Shown here: positions 24,652 to 33,610 of the stretch, piece by piece
Position numbering within the stretch: the stretch's first letter is position 1
Layout: each line of letters opens with the position of its first letter
Assembly (NCBI RefSeq): GCF_009882985.1
Contig: NZ_WTUZ01000040.1
Span: 248,001 to 312,000, forward strand
DNA length: 64,000 nucleotides
From: Paenibacillus silvestris
GTDB lineage: Bacteria; Bacillota; Bacilli; Paenibacillales; NBRC-103111
Direction of reading: 5' to 3'
The notes under the pieces: model-generated
Told to the model about the DNA's origin: nothing
The model's input: only the letters and a program-made list of their open reading frames with translations
Databases searched by the model: none
Position numbers and translations under genes: made by a program

Positions 24652-25416
24652 TTAACCAAACACGCGCTTCATAAAAGCCAAGCTTTCACGCTGTTCTACC
24701 TCCGGATCTCTGACTGTGCATTCCGCGGAAATCATCCCCTCGTAACCGGCTGTTTGCAACGCGGCAACGAATTGATCATAGGGATATTGGCCTGTCCCTG
24801 GCGAGAATCTCCCTGTATCAGCTAAATGTATGTGATGCAGCCAACTTTTATTATCGATTAACGTATGTAGTGATTCTTTCTCCTCATCCATGTGATAAAA
24901 ATCAGCTAAAACTCGAACAGACGGGTGATTAACTTGTTTCGCAAAGCTAACAGCTTCTGAGACACTGTTAATTAAGTTTGACTCTTTTTTATTTAACGGT
25001 TCAATCACCAGTGTCACGCCGGTCCCGGCAAATTCTTCTCCAATATGGGACAGCAGCTGAACAAACTGTTCCTCTGAGCGGCTTCGTTCCCAGCCATCGG
25101 GAATATTTCTCGATCTCCCGCTCCCCAGAACGACAGTTTTGGCTCCAATCTGATTTAACGCTTTAGCAGCTTTGTGGATGTAGCGCTGAAGGCGTTCCAG
25201 ATCAACCTCTGGGCCAACAACTTTTATATCACCAGGGAAAAAGATATTAAATGCGCTAACAGGGAGCGGGCTATCCATAAACAAAGGTAATTTTGCCGCA
25301 TATTCCTCTTCATTTTCCAAATTTAAGGAAACTAACGCACATTCTATGTAATCAAAACCCAAACCCTTCAATCTCTCTGCCTGCTGAATGTCACTGCACC
25401 AACCAAATGTGTACAT
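24652..25416 (-). CDS. Sugar phosphate isomerase/epimerase-like TIM barrel
   Basis: A 254-aa xylose-isomerase-like barrel (AP endonuclease 2 family). Visible metal-site strands: TLVIEPLNKKESNLINS near residue 134, VLADFYHMDEE near 168 and HIHLADTGR near 192, then ISAECTV near 232. This layout is shared by sugar epimerases and inositol catabolism isomerases (IolI/IolH type), as well as hydroxypyruvate isomerase. Soluble, no signal. No matching pathway genes are adjacent, so the sugar cannot be named. Confidence 0.88.
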   Translation of the reverse strand: MYTFGWCSDIQQAERLKGLGFDYIECALVSLNLENEEEYAAKLPLFMDSPLPVSAFNIFFPGDIKVVGPEVDLERLQRYIHKAAKALNQIGAKTVVLGSGRSRNIPDGWERSRSEEQFVQLLSHIGEEFAGTGVTLVIEPLNKKESNLINSVSEAVSFAKQVNHPSVRVLADFYHMDEEKESLHTLIDNKSWLHHIHLADTGRFSPGTGQYPYDQFVAALQTAGYEGMISAECTVRDPEVEQRESLAFMKRVFG

Positions 25417-25541
25417 CGTCTTCCATCCCTCTCACGTTCGATTTTTAATGAAATGAACTGATGATAGCGCATACAAACACATGCTAATTAAGACGCTTTG
25501 AACCGAAAAAAGTTTCTATCCTCTTTCCGGTTCGCATGAAC

Positions 25542-26555
25542 TCAAGACCAGACGCGATGAAACCAATCGTATGCCACATTGCCTGATATCTCATGTGTGC
25601 CTTCAAAAAGATCTAATGCCAACTTCTCCTCTGATGCTAAGTTCTGATAGATGCTCCGAATCTGTTCATATGCTTCAAGCGTTCCCTGCACAGGAAAAAT
25701 AGGATCGGCTTTTCCAGCTTCGATAAGAAGGGGTCTAGGGGCAATCAAACCGATTAGATCCGGCATCTCAGCTACTAATGACAGCCCGGGTATATAATTG
25801 TCAATGCAGTGATGAATGGATAGTATACTAGCTTGAAAAGTGTTGGTATAACCGCTAACAACCGCAGCCGATATCCGATTATCAATGGCTGCAGCGAACG
25901 AGCAGACGAGTCCGCCTCCTGATATTCCCATACAGCCTATTCTTGTGGCATCTACATCATCACGTGTGAGTAGATAATCTACGCATCGCAGCGTTTCGAA
26001 TACACGATATCCAGCCATGGTTTGACCCATTGCCAATAGAAATGTAGAGAGACTTTGACAAGAATTCGACTCCTGAGTTTCCTCGCTCAATTTACGATCA
26101 CCAAAACCTAAAAGCTCCGGCGCAACAACGATATAGCCTCTATTTACGAGCTCAACAGCAAAATCTTTCTGGTAACCTTTATCACCCGTTTTTTCCTCAC
26201 CATCTATCGTTAAACCAACAATATCTTTACTTCCATATCCATGACCATGACAGGCAATAACAGCTCCTGCACGCTCTTCGCGCTCCTTTGGAATAAGTAG
26301 ATAAATGGGCATGTAGAGGCCAGGATACGTCTGAATTTGAATTCTTTCACGCGTATAAGTGCCGCAATCCACACATTCTAAAAGAACGGGATCAAGTACG
26401 GGAATCTTCGCTGGATAACCACCAAGCAACTCAACGAAACGCGTTCGTAAACGCTCATTCCAGTTCACACATTCCTCTTGTGAACTCGCTTGAAATCTCT
26501 CGGATGGCGTTACACGCTCATACAGATGTTTAAAATACGGATCTGGACTCCACAT
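25542..26555 (-). CDS. Alpha/beta hydrolase, acetyl-esterase-like
   Basis: A 337-aa alpha/beta hydrolase. The oxyanion segment GAVIACHGHGYGSKD lies near residue 85, the nucleophile serine in CMGISGGGLVCSFAA near 205, and the final acid and histidine in KADPIFPVQGTLEAYEQI and GTHEISG. This resembles dienelactone hydrolase/cephalosporin-type acetyl esterases. ATG at 26555 is nine bases from GAGGTG; an in-frame GTG four codons earlier overlaps that site. The upstream kinase gene ends 19 bases before, so the two are probably cotranscribed. Confidence 0.86.
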   Translation of the reverse strand: MWSPDPYFKHLYERVTPSERFQASSQEECVNWNERLRTRFVELLGGYPAKIPVLDPVLLECVDCGTYTRERIQIQTYPGLYMPIYLLIPKEREERAGAVIACHGHGYGSKDIVGLTIDGEEKTGDKGYQKDFAVELVNRGYIVVAPELLGFGDRKLSEETQESNSCQSLSTFLLAMGQTMAGYRVFETLRCVDYLLTRDDVDATRIGCMGISGGGLVCSFAAAIDNRISAAVVSGYTNTFQASILSIHHCIDNYIPGLSLVAEMPDLIGLIAPRPLLIEAGKADPIFPVQGTLEAYEQIRSIYQNLASEEKLALDLFEGTHEISGNVAYDWFHRVWS

Positions 26556-26574
26556 GTCGGTCAGCACCTCGTTT

Positions 26575-27390
26575 TTAATTTTTTCGATAGAAGCGTTCTC
26601 TAATCACTGATCTCAACTGATCTTTCTCCTCTTCAGGAATCCAATCCTTCAGTCTAGCTGCAGCAATGGGCATCAACCATTGATCGATCTCGTCAAATCG
26701 CAGATGGGATTGAGTCAGATAATGGTTGATGTACACATCCCCCATCTGTTTTCTCACTCCTTCCAGTTGCTCCTTCACATGATCCGGAGCAGCATCTGGC
26801 AGGGTACCATAGCGGAGCAGAAGCAGTGTACGTGCAACGTCGCCTGCAGGATTGCCAATCATACCATCCGTCCAATCAAGGATCCATCGCTTTTCCCCGA
26901 TCAAGACATTATCCGGATGAAAATCGCCATGGCAGACGCGGTTGCCGTTCGGCAGCTCCTCAAGATATTGAAGAATCGCATTCTTCTCATCAGGCGAGAG
27001 CTGATCAACTTGATGAATGTTAGAAGCCAACACTTCTTTTTGTTTACGAAAATGGTTGACTCCCTCATCTGCCGGGACTTCAAAACGATGAAGCATGACA
27101 TGAATGTCAGCTAGCATGACAGCAAAATCATCCAGCTCTAGAGGATGCTCAACCATTTTCTGAAGAAGCGGCTTGCCATCTAGGTATTCAAAAATAATGC
27201 CAACCCTTTCCTCAATTTCCACTAGCCCATAAACTTGTGGCACAGGGATGCCAAGTGAAGCAACTCGCTTCGTTATTTCATATTCGTAAGAGATGGCTTC
27301 CTTTGGGAATCCGCTTCGGTAAAGCTTGATCACGCTTTCATGACTTTGCTGAAAAATTTCTGCTGTTCTACCCTCTGCTATTCGTTTCAT
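26575..27390 (-). CDS. Aminoglycoside phosphotransferase-fold kinase (second)
   Basis: A 271-aa kinase-like protein: VICHGDFHPDNVLIG-type catalytic loop near residue 150 (here VCHGDFHPDNVLIG), DWTDGMIGNPAGDVART near 170, and IKLYRSG in the N-lobe. ATG at 27390 after AGAGGAAGG. It precedes the esterase gene by 19 bases. The combination suggests a small detoxification or metabolite-kinase operon, but the substrate is unknown. Confidence 0.87.
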   Translation of the reverse strand: MKRIAEGRTAEIFQQSHESVIKLYRSGFPKEAISYEYEITKRVASLGIPVPQVYGLVEIEERVGIIFEYLDGKPLLQKMVEHPLELDDFAVMLADIHVMLHRFEVPADEGVNHFRKQKEVLASNIHQVDQLSPDEKNAILQYLEELPNGNRVCHGDFHPDNVLIGEKRWILDWTDGMIGNPAGDVARTLLLLRYGTLPDAAPDHVKEQLEGVRKQMGDVYINHYLTQSHLRFDEIDQWLMPIAAARLKDWIPEEEKDQLRSVIRERFYRKN

Positions 27391-27484
27391 CAAGCCTTCC
27401 TCTCTGCGTGACGTATTTCCTTATTTTAACATAGGTTCAACGCTTAGATCGATATAAAAAAATATGATGAATTTGACCGAAAAA

Positions 27485-27575
27485 CGCGGCATGGTGTTCA
27501 AATAAGAGCCTGTAGTTCCGCTCCGAACGGAAAAAGCTCGTTCTTCTTCATATAGCGGACTGTAGTTCCGCTCAA
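27485..27575. repeat. Dispersed intergenic repeats, two copies
   Basis: AATAAGAGCCTGTAGTTCCGCT and ATATAGCGGACTGTAGTTCCGCT with a spacer rich in GAAAAAGCTCGTTCTTC; same family as the block near 15300-15507. Confidence 0.7.
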
Positions 27576-27714
27576 GTAAAAATCTTAGCTAGAATCTCGC
27601 TAAGTTTTTTTGAAGTTTGTTATTGTGAGGTGAAAATTGGCTGTAGGTGAATAACGTGATGGGAATTTGTCAGGTTGGTATGGTAGCGTCGCCCGATTAG
27701 CCAATTTTCTGTAA

Positions 27715-27900
27715 CGGACTCCGGCGCCGTTATTCTGCTATATTCAGCTGCATTTGAGATGCTATCGGACTGAGCGGGCATTAACTATGGATTTCGCAGC
27801 TGTTTCAGCCATTTCCATGGCCAATAGCGACTCCTGGGTCCGTTAGGCTCTAACGCTTATCCAAAAACAGCAAATAGCGTCATCTCAGTCCGTTAGACGA
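27715..27900. repeat. Second degenerate repeat set (GGACTnnG/TCCGTTAG type)
   Basis: Related strings recur: TAACGGACTCCGGCGCCGTTA, ATCGGACTGAGCGG, TAGCGACTCCTGGGTCCGTTAG, TAGCGTCATCTCAGTCCGTTAG. They look like diverged members of one palindromic family. Confidence 0.45.
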
Positions 27901-28058
27901 CAGCCAATGCTCACACGTGCTAAATTAGCGGGTTGAACACCGCCATAGCAGCATTACCCACCACTTCCTCAAGTTGCCCTTTCAAAGTACCATCACCCTC
28001 ATCAACAGCACTCTTCCACCAGTCCCCAAGTTCCGCTCACAATGTTCGACAAACCTAA

Positions 28059-28098
28059 AAAAAACCGTCAGGGTCCCAAGGTCCCTGACGGTTTTTTA
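28059..28098 (-). terminator. Terminator of the GH43-dockerin gene
   Basis: AAACCGTCAGGG and CCCTGACGGTTT form a 12-bp stem; both strands have T-runs. Confidence 0.85.
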
Positions 28099-28102
28099 TC
28101 TT

Positions 28103-31100
28103 TTATTGAAACATCGCTCTTGCGATCACCGCAAGATCCGTAATATCAATGACACCGTCATTGTTGAAGTCTAATTTTTTGACCAAATTCCAATCTGGAC
28201 TTGTCGTCGTTTTGCCATAGCTAGCTGCTGCAATGGCGATATCACCGACTGTTACTTTGCCATCCGAGTTAACATCTCCTGAAGGACTAGTATTTACGGA
28301 ATTCGTAAATGCTTGCAAAGCTTGATTCAAGGTACTTGTTGCTTGATCGATTTCTGCTTGCGTAACCGCGTTTGCGGCTGCTGCAATAGCTGCATTGATC
28401 GCTGCTTGCAATGTAGCTTTGGATCCAGTTGGGTACTGCCCTGGTTCATGACCCTCAACAGCTGCTTGCAAAGTAGCCTGCGACTCAGCAATGAGTGCAT
28501 TCAACGCTTCTTTGTTTAGTTCAACAGTGCCAGTGACCTGTACGTTATGCGTGACAGGGTTCAAGGAGCTCTCCACACCCGCAGAGTTGGCAAGTTGCAC
28601 AGAAGAAAGCTGAATACTTGCGCTAGTTGTCTGTTTAAGTGCCTTCCATGTTAATTTAAGCAGTGCACCATCCGTGGAGACGGCATGATCAGCACCTAGG
28701 CTTGCCAACAGAATACGAACTTTGCCAGGCACATCCTTATTTACGCTGACTACTTCAAGACCACCCTTTAGTGATTCTGCCTTAACAAAAAGGAAGGTAT
28801 CCGCGTCATAGTTGAACGTTAAATCCTGAGCGTAGATGGCATCCGATGGGTTCGTCGAGACATGCGCCAGTCCATAGTTCACATCGAAGTTATTTCCTAC
28901 TGCGCTCTGAGTTGCTCCTGTGAGAGTTCCTGAAAACTCCGTTGGTTCAGTTGGCTCAGTCACATTAGGAACATCAGCTTTGTACAGTGTTAAATAATCT
29001 AAATTGACATTACCGATGCTGCTTTCATCAATGCGGTAGCTGATTACATTTTTCCCCGCTTGCAAGGTCAAACGTTCAGAAGCTGTAAACCATTCATCCC
29101 AGCTGATCGCTGTTTTGTCAGGTGCAATTGTTTTGGCATGTTTTCCATTGACATAGACATTGATTTTCGCTCTTGCAGGCAATTGAACCGTAGGATTCGT
29201 AGTAGATTCCCCATTCACTTGTTCCCCATAAGCATATCTTACGCCAACGATATAATCCCCAGCTTCAGCTGAATTAACAACAAAATTCGCTTCAGCACCT
29301 GCTTTTTTGGGCAAATTGATATACCCTGTTCCTTGAAAATTCAAATGGCTGTGATCTTTTGTAATATCACCTAACAGAAGTGCATCTTCGGCTTGATACA
29401 TATCCCCTTGTCCCAAATCTCCTGAAGGCAGTTCCTGCCACACGTTTGGTGCAACAGGTGTCCCAAAATTAGGCGTTCCATCTGCATTCCAACCGAATTT
29501 TTTGATATTCACCTGACGCCACCAGTTACGTCCTGTATCTTGATACACCCGTGAATGATAGATCATCCAATCTTCCGTACCATCTACTGATTTTACAAAT
29601 CCTGCTCGGGCTGGACCTGATACGTCACTAGTCGATACGAAAACATCATTCTTGCGCGTCCAAGAATTCGGGTTCAAGAAATCCCCGTCCGTATTCATAA
29701 AATAGGATAAGCGGTAACCGTCTGATGCATAGTCACCCTCTGACATCGTGATGAACACTTTGCCATCCCGTTGCAGGACACGAGGACCTTCCCCGCCTCC
29801 GCCTGGCAAGAAGGAGCGATCTACGCTAATTGTGTAAGGATTATCCATCGGAGCAATCGCAGGACCGATTGGTTCTCCATTTCCTAGAGTGCCCCAAACG
29901 GCATAGAGCTTCCCTTTATTTTCAAAAACCGTAAAATCGTTTGCTTGCTTATACACACCATTTTCTCCAGCATACAAAGCACCTTTGTCTACATAAGCCC
30001 CTTGAGGATCATCCGTTACGGATTCCAGAACAGTCGCCATATGCTTGTAATCATAAGCTTTCAAATCGGCACAGTAATAAATATACCATTTGCCATCAAA
30101 GAAGAAGATTTCTGGAGCGAATATCCGTGTTTGTGTACCTTGTGAATCAAAAACCAATTTCTTTTCCCCTTGGTCTGTCAAGGTTCGGGATTTGGATACA
30201 TACACCTTATTCTCAGAGTCTAAGTTACTAGAAGAAACGAAGTAATAGAAACCGTCTTTGTAAGTGACAAATGGGTCCTGCCCTTGATAGAGCGGATTGT
30301 TAAATTTATTGTATACGGAAGAACTTGTCACACCCATCGCTTTCATAAATTCGGTACGGGATATGGATACGTTTTCAATTCCTTGGATTAAGGCTTCAAC
30401 CTTATCTCTATCACTCATTTCCGCACCATCAATCGTACTAAGCAGCTCAGCAGCTGTTTGTTTAGATGCTTGGAGTTTGCTGCGATCACTTTCTGTTACT
30501 TTATCTGCAAAATTGTCTGCTAAATAATCTAACTTCTGAATTTCTGCGGTTAAATCACTTTTCTTCGTTACCAGCGTACGATCTGCTGGCAAATAAAGCG
30601 CTGATTCCGGAACGATCTGTCTTTGCTGACTTGCACTTTCCCATTCCATCTTGAGCCAAGTGCCGCCCCAGCCTTGCAAATATTCAACTTTAATATCGTA
30701 GTGTTTACCTGCTTCTAGAGAGATAGGCGTGCTTACCTGTGGTTTTTCCCAAGTTTGCTGCCAGAAGTCAATGATCAACTGACCATTAATCCATAGCCGG
30801 AAGCCATCATCTCCAACCATATGGAAGGTGTAGTCTTCTGTGTATGTAGGAACAATAGTACCTGTAAAACGAGCTGTATTATAATCAGGCGTTCCAGAGA
30901 ACTGATTAAAAATACTGCCAAATGAATCCCCATTCAGATTGCCAATCGCTCGTGATCCACGTTTATCATCGAATTTGAATACGGTGATATCGGTACGATT
31001 ATCTGGATTAGGCACACATTTAAAGAAATCCCCCATTAATCCATGTCCATCCAAAATGGGATCAGCAGCACGAGCATTAGGCATATTCATCGTGCATGCA

Positions 31101-31141
31101 AATAAGATAAAAGCCAAAAGAATCCCTATTACTTTTTTCAT
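28103..31141 (-). CDS. Secreted multi-domain glycosidase: PA14-GH43-CBM-cohesin-dockerin
   Basis: A 1012-aa exported protein. Residues 1-25: signal peptide. About 30-170: PA14 domain (GLMGDFFKC, then TFHMVGDDGFRLWINGQLIIDFW). About 180-275: helical linker. About 283-560: GH43-type five-bladed propeller (YQGQDPFVTYKDGFYYFVSS with the first catalytic aspartate, IFAPEIFFFDGKWYIYYCAD, GGGGEGPRVLQRDGK). About 580-720: CBM6/35-like module (MYQAEDALLLGD). About 735-870: cohesin-like domain. About 880-945: helical FIVAR-like repeat. About 952-1012: type I dockerin with two calcium loops, DVNSDGKVTVGD and DFNNDGVIDITD. Likely an arabinan- or xylan-side-chain hydrolase. Both cohesin and dockerin on one chain is unusual. 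Confidence 0.92.
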   Translation of the reverse strand: MKKVIGILLAFILFACTMNMPNARAADPILDGHGLMGDFFKCVPNPDNRTDITVFKFDDKRGSRAIGNLNGDSFGSIFNQFSGTPDYNTARFTGTIVPTYTEDYTFHMVGDDGFRLWINGQLIIDFWQQTWEKPQVSTPISLEAGKHYDIKVEYLQGWGGTWLKMEWESASQQRQIVPESALYLPADRTLVTKKSDLTAEIQKLDYLADNFADKVTESDRSKLQASKQTAAELLSTIDGAEMSDRDKVEALIQGIENVSISRTEFMKAMGVTSSSVYNKFNNPLYQGQDPFVTYKDGFYYFVSSSNLDSENKVYVSKSRTLTDQGEKKLVFDSQGTQTRIFAPEIFFFDGKWYIYYCADLKAYDYKHMATVLESVTDDPQGAYVDKGALYAGENGVYKQANDFTVFENKGKLYAVWGTLGNGEPIGPAIAPMDNPYTISVDRSFLPGGGGEGPRVLQRDGKVFITMSEGDYASDGYRLSYFMNTDGDFLNPNSWTRKNDVFVSTSDVSGPARAGFVKSVDGTEDWMIYHSRVYQDTGRNWWRQVNIKKFGWNADGTPNFGTPVAPNVWQELPSGDLGQGDMYQAEDALLLGDITKDHSHLNFQGTGYINLPKKAGAEANFVVNSAEAGDYIVGVRYAYGEQVNGESTTNPTVQLPARAKINVYVNGKHAKTIAPDKTAISWDEWFTASERLTLQAGKNVISYRIDESSIGNVNLDYLTLYKADVPNVTEPTEPTEFSGTLTGATQSAVGNNFDVNYGLAHVSTNPSDAIYAQDLTFNYDADTFLFVKAESLKGGLEVVSVNKDVPGKVRILLASLGADHAVSTDGALLKLTWKALKQTTSASIQLSSVQLANSAGVESSLNPVTHNVQVTGTVELNKEALNALIAESQATLQAAVEGHEPGQYPTGSKATLQAAINAAIAAAANAVTQAEIDQATSTLNQALQAFTNSVNTSPSGDVNSDGKVTVGDIAIAAASYGKTTTSPDWNLVKKLDFNNDGVIDITDLAVIARAMFQ

Positions 31142-31290
31142 CGGTAATCTCCTATTCTCATATTCGTTTCTACTCCGTGGATATTCTGCTAACGCTCCGA
31201 GTGATTACAAGAAACAAAGCCAGCAGCCTCGTTGCCTAATGGCACAAACCGTGTTGCCTCCTTCCCCTGTCTTGCTGCGTGTTTTTAACT
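31142..31290 (-). promoter_or_regulatory. Structured 5' leader of the GH43-dockerin gene
   Basis: The leader of about 140 bases begins with a compact fold: GCAGC (31278-31274) closes with GCTGC (31227-31223), and inside it lies the hairpin GGCAACA/TGTGCC (31258-31241). The segment AGGCAACACGG is repeated as AGGCAACGAGG. It has the look of a riboswitch-like or protein-bound element, but does not match the c-di-GMP-I, cobalamin, lysine or glycine classes as I know them. Confidence 0.45.
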
Positions 31291-31291
31291 T

Positions 31292-31320
31292 ACCATATTT
31301 CCAAAAATATAGATTTGCAA
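31292..31320 (-). promoter_or_regulatory. Promoter of the GH43-dockerin gene
   Basis: Minus strand TTGCAA (31320-31315), 17 bases, TATGGT (31297-31292). Confidence 0.55.
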
Positions 31321-31363
31321 TATCCCGCGCTTTTTTACAATAATCTTGCCTTTTTAATATAAA

Positions 31364-31403
31364 ACAAAAAAGCCGACGCCGATTTCGTTCCGGCGACAGC
31401 TTT
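31364..31403 (-). terminator. Terminator of the YgjP-like peptidase gene
   Basis: GCTGTCGCCG and CGGCGTCGGC form the stem on the minus strand, followed by TTTTTTGTTTT. Confidence 0.8.
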
Positions 31404-31417
31404 ATTCCCTCTAAATC

Positions 31418-32080
31418 CTAAAGCGTCATGGCTTGACCATACCTGGCCAAGAACTCTTCTTTTTCCTTGTAATCTGGCATCATGCTGCCAACTCGTCGCC
31501 AGAAGGAGCGATCATGATTCATATGGGTGAGATGACATAATTCATGGATGATTACATAGTCAATCACCTCAATTGGCGCCATGGCTAAGCGATAATTAAA
31601 GGTTAATTTTTTGTCCGAGGAGCAGCTTCCCCACTTGGTTTTGGACTCCTCAATTTCAATCACTTTCGGTTTTACCTTTAATTGTGTTTGGTAGATCTTG
31701 ATGCGATCGGCTATGACTTTCTTGCAGCTGGAGAAGTAGAATTTCTTCAGATTCATTTTCAATTCCTCTTCACTTAGCCCTGCAGTTTCAATTAATTCAT
31801 GGAGTGAATAATACTTCCCAAGATGAAGGAATTTCCCTTCCTCTTGATACTCTTTTGCTCCTGCGGTCTGTTTCGCATTTTCGATGAGTTGTAATTTCTC
31901 TGCGATCTGTTTCCCATGCTGCTTTACAACAGTCATAATCGTCTCCTGGCTTGTATCGTTAGGAGCTTTAACTGTGATGTATCCCGTTGTTTCGATTTGA
32001 ATCGATATCTTTTTTCTAACTCCATAGACAACATGAAATTCTATCGTCTTATCATCAAACTCAATCTTCATCTTGATCAT
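31418..32080 (-). CDS. M48-type metallopeptidase (YgjP/DUF45 family)
   Basis: A 220-aa soluble protein with the zinc motif HELCH in VIIHELCHLTHMNHDRSFWRRV near residue 177, preceded by SKTKWGSCSSDKKLTFNYRLAMAP, the family mark of YgjP-like (SprT-related, DUF45) peptidases. The N-terminus is beta-rich (FHVVYGVRKKISIQIE). The cellular substrate is unknown. GGA lies near the ATG at 32080; an ATG three codons later is also possible. Single-gene unit. Confidence 0.92.
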   Translation of the reverse strand: MIKMKIEFDDKTIEFHVVYGVRKKISIQIETTGYITVKAPNDTSQETIMTVVKQHGKQIAEKLQLIENAKQTAGAKEYQEEGKFLHLGKYYSLHELIETAGLSEEELKMNLKKFYFSSCKKVIADRIKIYQTQLKVKPKVIEIEESKTKWGSCSSDKKLTFNYRLAMAPIEVIDYVIIHELCHLTHMNHDRSFWRRVGSMMPDYKEKEEFLARYGQAMTL

Positions 32081-32130
32081 CGTTCCTTTACTATCACTAC
32101 AGTATTTCTATCATTTTACCTTTCTCATTA

Positions 32131-32164
32131 AAAAAAGACCAATCCCCTTGTTAAGGATTGGCCA
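32131..32164 (-). terminator. Terminator of the multicopper oxidase-ZIP-tatA operon
   Basis: Minus strand GGCCAATCC and GGATTGGTC around an 8-base loop, then seven T. Confidence 0.85.
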
Positions 32165-32169
32165 TCTAC

Positions 32170-32352
32170 TCACTCGCCTTTTCGCTTCTCTGTGGTGGTA
32201 TCTTCTTCTAATAACCCCTTCGTTCCTTGTCTAAACTCCTTGATCGTCGTGCCGAATGCGCGACCTAACTGAGGAAGCTTCGTTGGACCAAATAACAATA
32301 ACGCAACTACAGCAATAATGATAACACCTGAAACACCAATGCCTGAAAGCAT
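32170..32352 (-). CDS. tatA: Twin-arginine translocase subunit TatA
   Basis: A 60-aa TatA/E protein: short N-terminus, one membrane helix (GVIIIAVVALLLFGP), the FGP hinge, an amphipathic helix (KLPQLGRAFGTTIKEFRQGTKG) and an acidic/basic tail. ATG at 32352 is eight bases after AGGTAGG; the longer GTG frame is less likely. TatA forms the pore for folded proteins with a twin-arginine signal. It is third in an operon with a Tat-signal multicopper oxidase and a ZIP transporter; tatC is not in the window. Confidence 0.95.
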   Translation of the reverse strand: MLSGIGVSGVIIIAVVALLLFGPTKLPQLGRAFGTTIKEFRQGTKGLLEEDTTTEKRKGE

Positions 32353-32382
32353 GATAAGCACCTACCTTCTATCTTTCTTATA

Positions 32383-33591
32383 TTAGAATTTTACCATAAG
32401 AGCTGTGATGTACATAATTAGAATGCCAGCTGTTAATCCTCCAAAATTAAGCCAAGAGACGGGTGACAGGTTTCGCTTCGCAGATTCTTTAAGAATCATT
32501 TTGGAAATCACATAAATGACTTGAAGAATAGCACCAGCACCGATCCCGAAAAATAATGCGGCTAAAGTATCATTGAATATGAATCCACCGGCCCAAGTTC
32601 CGATGATGGCTGGACCGCCTGCTATTAATGCTAATGTAACAAAGGTTCTCAAGTTAGGACGATCCTTCAGGAGTGGTGCAGCGATTCCGACGCCTTCTGT
32701 AATGTTATGAAGCGTAAAACCAATGATCAGGAAAGTCCCTAACGCTGCCTCTCCGACAGCAAATGCTGAACCAATGGCAAGACCTTCGCCAAAATTATGC
32801 AAACCGATACCTGTGGCGATTTTCCGGGATACTCGGCTTCCCTCAAGCGTTCTGCTGCTTAATTTGCGATCATTAGACTGGTCAACAGCGATCAAGAATA
32901 GGCAGCTGAGAAGCGCGCCAAACCATACTAGACCAGTTCCCTGGAACACACCAGGAGCTTCCGCAGCCATTTCGAACCCTTCCTCGAAAGTATCAATGAC
33001 AAGGAAAAATAACAATCCTATCGTCAAGGAAAGAATGACATGCATGCCTTTTACCGAAAACCGGCGCAAGAAGGGATACCATAACAGACCTAACCCCACA
33101 GGAATGACCCCAACATAAAACCCAATTAAGGCATATTGAGCAAAAAGCTTGCCTGTAGGCGTTGGCGTGGCAGCAGCTGCTGCAACCTCACCTGTGAAAA
33201 TCAATCCATTGGACGTGATTAGTTTGACTTCATGCGGATCCCCTTGGACCCACGGATAAGGAATATTTATTGTGCCTCTTTCGAATCGTTTCAAGGAGTC
33301 ACTTGGTGTGAATTCTGCGTTCCAGAAAGCTCCGTCAACGACGACCTGAGCAATCGTTATTTCTTCAGGACCAGAGTTCAGAACCTTCACTTGAATGCCG
33401 TCATCACTCAGCGTAATCTTCTCTACGTTCAGTACTTCAATTGGCGCAGCAGGCTCATTCTCAATCCCCGTACCTACTTTGGCAATTGTAGCAATAATTG
33501 CAATTAACAAAATAAGCGGAAGAATTCCCCATAAGATGGCCTTGACATTAATGGATGACGCCTTGGTTTCCTTTTGATCTGCGTAACTCAT
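32383..33591 (-). CDS. ZIP-family metal transporter with extracytoplasmic domain
   Basis: A 402-aa membrane protein. A helix near residues 20-42 is followed by a beta-rich domain outside the membrane (about 45-145, IEVLNVEKITLSDDGIQVKVLN). The ZIP domain begins near residue 150 with about eight helices; the metal-site helices carry HNFGEGLAIGSA (about 263) and HNITEGVGIA (about 293), the H-N-x-x-E-G pattern of ZIP zinc/iron/manganese carriers. AGGAGG-like GGGAGG precedes the ATG. It lies 19 bases after the multicopper oxidase gene and is followed by tatA, so a shared metal function is likely. Confidence 0.9.
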   Translation of the reverse strand: MSYADQKETKASSINVKAILWGILPLILLIAIIATIAKVGTGIENEPAAPIEVLNVEKITLSDDGIQVKVLNSGPEEITIAQVVVDGAFWNAEFTPSDSLKRFERGTINIPYPWVQGDPHEVKLITSNGLIFTGEVAAAAATPTPTGKLFAQYALIGFYVGVIPVGLGLLWYPFLRRFSVKGMHVILSLTIGLLFFLVIDTFEEGFEMAAEAPGVFQGTGLVWFGALLSCLFLIAVDQSNDRKLSSRTLEGSRVSRKIATGIGLHNFGEGLAIGSAFAVGEAALGTFLIIGFTLHNITEGVGIAAPLLKDRPNLRTFVTLALIAGGPAIIGTWAGGFIFNDTLAALFFGIGAGAILQVIYVISKMILKESAKRNLSPVSWLNFGGLTAGILIMYITALMVKF

Positions 33592-33610
33592 TGTACGATT
33601 ACCTCCCTTC

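Larger units (their letters stand above)
27394..28102. other. 709-base non-coding gap, repeat-rich
   Basis: No gene is supported on either strand. It contains two copies of the AATAGCGGACTGTAGTTCCGCT repeat, a second set of degenerate repeats at about 27715-27900, and the terminator of the dockerin-protein gene at 28059-28098. Confidence 0.7.

Noticed and set aside
31223..31290. c-di-GMP class I riboswitch
   Set aside because: Position and secreted-enzyme context fit, but the GAAA tetraloop and GACGCAAAGCC core of the class are absent; kept as an unassigned structure.
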